Part shown: piece after piece, positions 56,014-64,000 of the stretch
Layout: each line of letters begins with the position of its first letter
Numbering within the stretch: position 1 is the stretch's first letter
Assembly (NCBI GenBank): GCA_964019155.1
Contig: OZ025242.1
Location: 64,855,448-64,919,447, forward strand
From: Osedax fenrisi
Taxonomy: Eukaryota; Annelida; Polychaeta; Sabellida; Siboglinidae
Direction: 5' to 3'
Length of the DNA: 64,000 nucleotides
Notes under the pieces: model-generated
What the model saw: the letters and a program-made list of their open reading frames with translations, nothing else
Database searches by the model: none
What the model was told of the DNA's origin: nothing
Position numbers and translations under genes: made by a program

Positions 56014-56210
56014 ATATATATGTAATATACATAATATATCTAAAAAAAATAAGTATTTTTTATAATTAAATATTCTTTGGACATAGCGAATGTGTATTGA
56101 ATTTACGATTTATAACAAGAATGAGTCTTGACCCGTTATATATATATATAATATAGATGTATCTTGTGATAATTATTTTATTGTGGGCACTGAAGCATGT
56201 CAACTACCGC
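55685..56210. mobile_element. Small element with about 45-bp imperfect terminal inverted repeats
   Basis: TTCGGAAGTTGACATGCTTC at 55685 is mirrored at 56209 by the complement of TTGCGGTAGTTGACATGCTT. The core GTTGACATGCTTCAG is exact, and similarity runs inward through GC.CAC.AT...ATTAT.ACAAGAT. The interior is AT-rich and non-coding. No convincing target duplication was found, so the superfamily is open. Confidence 0.6.
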
Positions 56211-56451
56211 AACGATTATTTTGAATTTTACCACGCCATTCAAATCTAAAACAATCAAATCAGGCGGAGGCCTTATTATATATAGTTCATTACATCAATC
56301 ATTAAAGTATCGTTATGATTCAAATTTAAATTTATTAATATAAATACATTACATAGTTTACTTTGAGGTCTTATAAATATATTTGTATTCGCCTCGTGCG
56401 CTATCATGCATGCTAACACTTTTGTTACAGACCATGTTACAGACATAGGAG

Positions 56452-56652
56452 CAATCTGCTAACGAAACATCTAAAGTGTTGGGTCGTGATGCTGCAGTGT
56501 ATATCTGCTAACGAAGCGCCTAAAGTGTCATGATGCTCCAGTGTAATTCTAATAATGAAGCGCCTAAAGTATTGTGATGCTTCCGTGTATATCTGCTAAC
56601 GAAGCGCCTAAAGTTTCGGGTCGTGATGCTGCCGTGTATATCTGGTATCGAT
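56452..56652. repeat. About 60-bp tandem repeat, four copies
   Basis: ATCTGCTAACGAAGCGCCTA then AAGTGT...GTGATGCTGCAGTGTAT is repeated four times with indels (starting near 56454, 56500, 56545 and 56595). No frame persists through all copies. Confidence 0.8.
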
Positions 56653-58048
56653 CTTTCATTTCGATACTGTACTGCGTACACACGTGCTTTTATGTTAAAC
56701 TAAATACTACCCATCGATATACCGTAAGATGTAACATTGATTGCTAATATGATTACCTATTATTATTATGATATATTTCTAACTAATGTTAAGTGATAAC
56801 AGGGTTTTTTTTTGTTTCGTCTATAATAAACTGTAAAACTGCCTTCATACTTTTTTACATACACTCTTACTGCTAAAATAATCTAGTTTACCACATATAT
56901 ATATATATATATATATTATATGAGGTGTATAATTTATTTATATTTGGGTATATAACTGAGTTATAATATATACTCACTATTAAACAATATAGATTCAAGA
57001 GATGGGTTATTAATATAAGTGTGTCTAGTGTATTTTATTGTACTAGTATATTAAGTATGGATATACAAAATATTATAAATCGTATTCAACCAACTATACT
57101 ATTTAATTATTATATAAAACACTTATATATAAAACATATTGTTCACAAAGAAAATATAAGTAATACTTTCTTATATATGTTGGTTAATAATCATTAATCT
57201 TAAGCATTAATTTAATGGTGTATATTTTAAATATTGTGATATGTGTATTTATGAAATACTATTTCATATGAAATTTATTCTATTTTTTATTAAAGAACGT
57301 TTGCAATCAATCATATCAGTTGAATATTTCGAATCAAATGAAATCGTGAAAAGTTGTATAAGAAAATCACGTACAATATTGCACCATTTATAAATTATAT
57401 TAACAAATGTTTATTATAAATTATTACATATAAATTATAATATAACTAACTATTTATTAAATATATAAATATATTATAAAAGGTTATATAAGCTGATATA
57501 CAACTATATATATTTAAATAATTCAATAAATATTATTTTAAATTATAAATAATTCATAATATAGGTAATAAAATATAAATTAATATAACTAAACTAATAT
57601 AAATTATAGGGTTCAAATAATATTTATAGGGATATATGTATTATATAATAATTTAATATGTTGTATATTAGTTAAAACTATTAAATTAATAAATATAATT
57701 TATGTAGTATTTATGTATTTGTGTATTTAAAGAAATATATAAATTTTAATATTTATACATTTAATAATTTTTCTATATCCAAATATGAGATTTTTTTACA
57801 TTTATTTGATTTGTTTACATGTTGTATAAGTTTACAATGGAAGATATAGAGTGAGATCGCTTGGATAATAAGTATAATTTATATATATCAGAATTTATAT
57901 AATATAATCTATTATAATCTATTAAAAAATTAATAATTTATAATAATATAATTTTTATAACTTACAATGAATTAAATAAGAATTATTCATAGAATATAAT
58001 ACATCATTATTAAATAGCTTTATTTAGTACTTATTTAATATATTATTA

Positions 58049-58117
<69 letters not shown>

Positions 58118-60060
58118 GTATGGCTATACATGGTGGGCGAAAAACGGCAGCAAAAAGATAGGCATGAAGGTGACAATTTAGATATTAATTAATTATGATA
58201 TACTCTTTGAATATATTTAATTATTTTTTCAAAATAGTGAATAATAAAAAACATATACAAATAATGTCTACTAAATATATATATTATTGATAAGTTATGA
58301 TTTTGTAGACAATATTAAGATTTATTTTTTAAGTACATTTTGCATAAAGCATTCGCTCTAACTTCACTATTTTCTTGAGATATGTTCTATATTTAATAAT
58401 AAAAAAATTATACGCATGTGTAATTATTTTTAAACATATAAATAAATAAATAAATAGATTAATCAATTAAAAATATATATTGATTATGAATGTAAAATTT
58501 AATGTGGTTATGTAATATATATGATCCGTAAGTAATATAACATCAATATGTATCAACACCCTATAAACATATATCTAATAATACCATAACCCAATATACA
58601 CGGTCAATCAATATATGTCACATTTTTCACGGTTCAATGATTTATTAAGACACGCCTTTATTCATTAGGTCATATTTATAATATTCCTATTTATTTAATA
58701 CAATTTATTTAAATTTGTCAAATAATATACATTTTAACATATAATTCATTAACCTCGAGACTAAGTTAGTACATTTAAGGTTGAATATTTATAAGATTTA
58801 TTAGATACAATAATTACTTTTAGATTTATATAATGTTATAAACTTAAAATAGTATATTATATTCTAAATATTTTAATACGAATTTAAAATTATTTTCAAT
58901 TAAACATTCAAGTACAACATGATTAATATAAATTGTTTGTATATTTATATGAATATATATATATATAACAATATATATATATATATAATTATATATTTAT
59001 ATAATTATGTGAATAAGTATAGTGTAAGTATAGTGTAAGTATAATGTAAGTATATGATTTATGAAATATTAGATTGTGACATTTGTTTTATTATAATCAA
59101 CTAATAGCTACAATAATGCGATTTTTTATATTGATACAATTTTAATAAAATTAGTATAATCGGATAGCATATTAAATTCTATGATATAAGTCATAGTTTA
59201 GTATTTTTTAATTTTTAATAAAACAAAAGATATGAGCAAAAATGTGGTGAAATCAGTCTATTGTCAAACAATCTATTGTTTACAGTTTTTTATTTTATTG
59301 ATTTCCTTTAGGTATTAAATATATTTTAAATAGATTTCAATTAATTATTATGCAATCTGGTATAGGGATAGGGATTATTATTTTATGATTTAATATTTAA
59401 TGTGTTAATATTTGTATTTTTATTTGATGAAATGTATTTGTATTTGAATACAAAATTTAATAAATATTTATATTTGTATTTGTATTTGATTCTTTAAGAA
59501 AAATGTATTTGTATTTGATAAAGTATATTTTACCCAACCCTGGCGCTCGCTTTGTTTTATTTTAAATATCTGCGGCTATAACTATGATTTCAGACATTAT
59601 TAATATGATTATCATAAAAATAACAAGTATTTAAAATATAATATTAACATCAGAATTACTAATTTCCGAAGACATGTTATTATTTTAAAATGTATATAAA
59701 TATGATATAAAATGTGAGTATAAGTGTAAATATTGTATATAAATATATATATATATATATATGAATTATTTGTTAGGATATATTTTCTCGAGGATTAGTT
59801 ATGCATGTGTATCAATTTATTTTACAACCATGAATATATAACTCCACAATATAAAACAAATATGAAAATCCAAAATATAATAAAACAAATAGTAGTCCAA
59901 AATGTTAGTATAGTATCAGTTAGAAATTTTATAATTATTGAGTATCAGTATAGTTCGAAATGCTTGAGTACCAGTTCGAAGTTCGTTTGCATCACTAATA
60001 TATATGAAATAATATATATATATGCTCTAAACGCTTAAAACTTGACACAACATATTTGTT
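56653..60060. other. AT-rich intergenic DNA
   Basis: No gene is visible over 3.4 kb. Contents are (TA)n tracts at 56897-56916 and 58049-58110 and low-complexity AT. At 59430-59542 there are GTATTTGTATTTG repeats ending TTTTACCCAACCCTG, which looks like the right end of a hAT-type element (terminus CAGGGTTGGGTAAAA reading inward). Its left end was not found. Confidence 0.6.
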
Positions 60061-60069
60061 ATATATATT

Positions 60070-60175
60070 TGCGGATTGATATTTTGGTGGTTGTTTGATT
60101 TATTTGGGTTGGTTTTATTATTCTGTTTTTAACTGCATTATATCCCGAAGTGAGCCTATAAAATATTGTGAATTT
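60070..60175 (+). repeat. Left arm of a 1.7-kb-spaced inverted repeat
   Basis: GATTTATTTGGGTTGGTTTT and AACTGCATTATATCCC are found reversed at 61725-61840 (TGGGATATAATGCAGCTAAA, AAAACCAAACCAAATAAATC). Similarity covers about 100 bases. Between the arms lie the (GT)n/(CA)n block and the CCCAGC element. Confidence 0.7.
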
Positions 60176-60408
60176 AGGATTTTCTCATCGATATAAAGAA
60201 CGTTATATAACATTTTTTATATTAATGGATTTTCTACAGTAGGATACAGGTATCTAGGTCTACACGATTTAATTTAAAATTAGTGCTTAGTTAAGTGCAA
60301 ACTTTATGTATGATTGCTGCCTACGTCATATTATATATATATATAAATATTCACTTAATTTAGTATTAGGCCTAGACCTTCACGGTATTTTAAAACCATG
60401 TAAACTAT

Positions 60409-60746
<338 letters not shown>

Positions 60747-61329
60747 TATATAACATACAGAATACATATACACATGTGTAATATACTGTATACATAACAT
60801 AATATATACTACATACACACTGCATACACACACGCATGGAATATATGTACTTACGCATGGGTGCACGCATGTTAAGCATACTGTATATGTCAGATGTGTG
60901 TATTTAATTCTGTCTATAGATAATATCAAAGTATATCTATTATTAGATTTCAATTTTAGTTCGTCACTGATATGAATATACAGGCAGTGTACTTTCATCG
61001 CACGCCTCATATTTCGATCGAGCTATCCGGTTATGAGTCATATGACTCATAACCATATTATGAGTTATATAACTTTAAGTTATAATAAGTTAAACTTATG
61101 ACCCATAACCATATTTGTTTATGTTTTTCATAGAAATATATTGAAATATACACTTTGTATGTCTCTTTAAGGTGAAGCAAGTGATATATGATATGTTTAT
61201 TAATAAGTACATTTTAAATTTAATGCACGTTCCTAATGTAATACATAATATGATAATCATTATCATAATCTATAATAAATATAAAATGTAGGTACATTTT
61301 ACGAATTATCTGAAAGCAGTCCGCCGTTA

Positions 61330-61646
61330 CCCAGCAAACATTAACAGCCTCATAACATCCTCATAAAAAAACAGCCTAATATGTAGACATATGCTGTTAT
61401 ATGAGGCTGTTATTAGGATGTTTTGAGTCTGTTATGAGGCTGTTTTTATATAAATTATGATGATATTATCATAATGATGTTATGAGGCTGTTTTTATAGA
61501 ATTTATGTAGGCTATTATGAGGATATTACCATAATGCTGTTGTGAGTCTGTTATGAGGCTGTTATTTTAGAATATGCTGTTTTAAGGCTGTTATGAGGCT
61601 GTTGTGTTGTTATGAGGATGTTATGAAGCTGTTAATGTTTGCTGGG
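61330..61646. mobile_element. 317-bp MITE with CCCAGCAAACA ends
   Basis: The left end CCCAGCAAACATTAACAGCC and the right end GGCTGTT...AATGTTTGCTGGG are inverted. TA flanks both sides. The interior is built from about fifteen degenerate copies of GGCTGTTATGAG, almost all in one orientation after 61390. The eleven terminal bases are the same as at 31139, but the internal word differs, so the two are sister families. Confidence 0.85.
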
Positions 61647-61724
61647 TAGTTATTATAAGAATGTCATAGTTCAAGGTGGCCGGGACTTATATATGCACTA
61701 CTGAACATTATACGCATTATAAGA

Positions 61725-61840
61725 TATGTTATAGTACCACAATATTGTATATGCTCAATTTGGGATATAATGCAGCTAAAAAACAGAAAATAAAACCAAA
61801 CCAAATAAATCACACAACCCCAAAATAATAATTGAACTCT
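61725..61840 (-). repeat. Right arm of the inverted repeat
   Basis: Reverse complement of 60070-60175 with moderate divergence. A weaker direct-orientation relative occurs near 62395-62455. Confidence 0.7.
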
Positions 61841-63187
61841 GACATTATCAAAAGGATTCTAATAATCGTCGGCCTGATTTCATTTTACGCGTAGAGTATA
61901 TAGTTTAAATTATATAAATGTAGTGATACAAACTACGAATTCAATATATATATATATATATAATAATAAACAAACAATATTATATTGAATATAAGTATAT
62001 GATAAACAAACAATGTATGTACCTTTTATGCGTAATAAATGTTCAATTATATAAATTTATATTAATTTAATAATATTAAATCTTCAGGTATTCAAAGAAG
62101 TAAACAATGTTTATTATCATTAGGAGAGTTTCGACATTATAAAGGTCCTGTATTTGCTATTATAACGGATTATAATGTCATTATTATTATAATAATACAA
62201 TAAATTTAAAATTGTGTACTTATATCAGCGTAGGTAACATAACCTACATTTTTATTTTTATCATACTTTTTTCAAATAGAAATTTAAATTAACCACAGTA
62301 GTATTTTAATTGAATGACAGTTGAATATGAAGGTATCCGATAATAATGGACGGGAGAATGTAAATATATATATTTTGTATTAGTATTTGAGAGTTGGGTT
62401 TAATTGGTTTAGTTTTGTTCTGTTTTGTTTTTTTAGATGCATTACTGTAATGATTACATCAAAAAGTCCTTTTTCGCGATTATTTACATTAGCAACCAGA
62501 CCCTTATGGTCGTATACAGAGTCTCTATATATAAACTTTATAAACATATAAATTAAAAATATATTTGTAGGTATGTTTCATAGTCTGTATTACCAAGACC
62601 TCCTATAACCTCGAGGTTAATCCATAATGACATTAATCCAATTAAATTTATAAAAAATACATTATAAATATATACATTTATTTAAAATAACAAGTTAATT
62701 AATAAAAATTAATACTTTAAATAAATCTATAAATATCTGATATATTAATCCAATTAAATTTATAATTATAAAATTTATAAAATTTATAAATTTATAAAAA
62801 ATACATTATAAATATTAAATATTGAATTAATAGTACTCAAATTATTTCCACCTATCTATGTACATTTCATTATGTCTATAAATAAAACACGAGTGGCACG
62901 TGATAATAAAATAAAATAACTCTATTAAAACTAACTACAATATTAAATTTATTTACTACTTATTTTTTTAATGTAATTAGAAAAATGTTACAAATATTAT
63001 TTGTAGATTTATTTTAAATTGATATTTAATTTTAATGTATTTTTTATAAAGTTAATTTAATTAATATCCGAAATATTTGTAGATTTATTTTAAAGTATTA
63101 AAAGTTATTTATTTATTATAAATGAAATTTAATTTATATTATTAGCTATTAATATATCTAGACATATTTGTAAGACATATATATATA
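61841..63187. other. AT-rich intergenic DNA
   Basis: No gene. At 62633 and 62744 a phrase TAATCCAATTAAATTTATAA is repeated locally. At 62845-62945 lies a diverged scrap of the 952-bp palindrome's arm. Confidence 0.6.
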
Positions 63188-63428
63188 ATATGAATTTAAA
63201 AATAATAAAATTATAGACTTAAATTTCTCTATAAATCTAGACATATAGATTAATTTTTTAATAAAATGAAATGATTATTTATTAGTGTGATATTTAATTC
63301 TCAAAATATATATATATTCCATACATATACAGACATATGTGGACTAATTTTTTATTTTATTACATAGCATACTCTTATTTGAATAATTATATTAATGAGG
63401 ATAAATTAATGAGGATAAAAGTAATATA

Positions 63429-63472
<44 letters not shown>

Positions 63473-63527
63473 GAATTTAAAAATAATATAATTATAGACT
63501 TAAATTGATCTATAAATCTTATATAGG

Positions 63528-63580
<53 letters not shown>

Positions 63581-64000
63581 TATATATATATATTTATTTA
63601 AATGGAAATTAATAAAAATATAGTTAAATAGAAATTAATATTTAATACAAATTTATCTTAAATAGCATGTATTAAATATAATTATAATAATATGTATCTA
63701 TTGAAACTGCGATATATATCATCAATATAAAGAAATATTTATATATATATGATATATATATATATATATATATATGATATGTTAATAAAATTAAATGATT
63801 ATTTATTAGTGTCATATTTAATTCCCAAAATATATATATTCTTATATATAATATTTAATATATATATATATAATATGAATTTAAAAATAATAAAATTATA
63901 GACTTAAATTTCTCTATAAATCTTATATAGGTAATAAAATAACATGTATCATTAAAATAAATGTATCTTAAATAGCATTTATTACATAGGTACCTATAAT
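63188..64000. repeat. Local diverged repeat, three copies, with (TA)n tracts
   Basis: AATATGAATTTAAAAATAAT followed by AAAATTATAGACTTAAATT occurs near 63190, 63470 and 63873. ATGATTATTTATTAGTG followed by a YATATTTAATTC phrase occurs near 63271 and 63797. (TA)n tracts at 63429-63468 and 63530-63590 separate the copies. Confidence 0.7.

Overview
The window is nuclear DNA of a metazoan, most likely an invertebrate. The evidence is three canonical eukaryotic tRNA species (Gly-GCC twice, Cys-GCA twice, Ser-AGA), APE-endonuclease/reverse-transcriptase LINEs of RTE-like and CR1-like type, a Ty3/gypsy gag-pol fragment, tRNA-derived SINEs, at least four hAT lineages (ZBED5-like, SCAND3/ZBED-like, ZMYM1-like and TIR-only copies) and a TNP2-like transposase remnant. 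The sequence is extremely AT-rich by eye and full of microsatellites, above all (TA)n, (GT)n and (TAG)n. I cannot name the species. No ordinary host protein gene is convincing. The best multi-exon model (50946-53663, minus) belongs to a family I associate with DUF4806 and may itself be transposon-borne.

Layout. 1-518: right part of a hAT-like inverted-repeat element. 580-880: CR1-like RT scrap (minus). 1-2.3 kb: microsatellites and a SINE. 2786-4460: 5'-truncated RTE-like LINE with an open RT frame. 5020-5808: fifteen 53-bp hairpin repeats. 5948-7112: (TAG)n array. 7595-8393: pogo/Tigger-like MITE. 9.8-13.3 kb: two SINEs and a CR1-like LINE (minus). 14.1-15.7 kb: decayed LINE split by another LINE's tail. 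16079-17127: a TA-target MITE. 19736-25722: the same MITE family carrying a stack of nested elements. 26278-27958: Ty3/gypsy gag-protease, running into a hAT fragment. 30.6 and 32.2 kb: twin tRNA-Cys genes around a 456-bp hairpin element. 32740-36210: complete RTE-like LINE with an exact target-site duplication.

Right half. 37242-39078: hAT-like element with another element inside. 39300-39545: SINE. 39.9-40.1 kb: 21-bp minisatellite. 40970-42739: head-to-head MITE halves with a tRNA-Ser gene in one arm. 43727-46888: MITE complex containing a 952-bp palindrome and a ZBED5-like hAT piece. 46905-47750: ZMYM1-like hAT pseudogene. 48136-49079: MITE keeping a pogo-like transposase N-terminus. 50946-54720: DUF4806-like gene next to a TNP2-like remnant. 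55-64 kb: AT-rich DNA with small inverted-repeat elements, a large (GT)n/(CA)n hairpin and local repeats.

The window is best read as a transposon graveyard with some recent activity. The two RTE-like LINE copies are nearly identical, and several target-site duplications are intact. The most unusual themes are (1) a five-layer nest of elements that can be peeled by their target-site duplications; (2) several MITE families that repeat a private 'word' from their ends through the interior; (3) tandemly duplicated, phase-compatible exons in the DUF4806-like gene.
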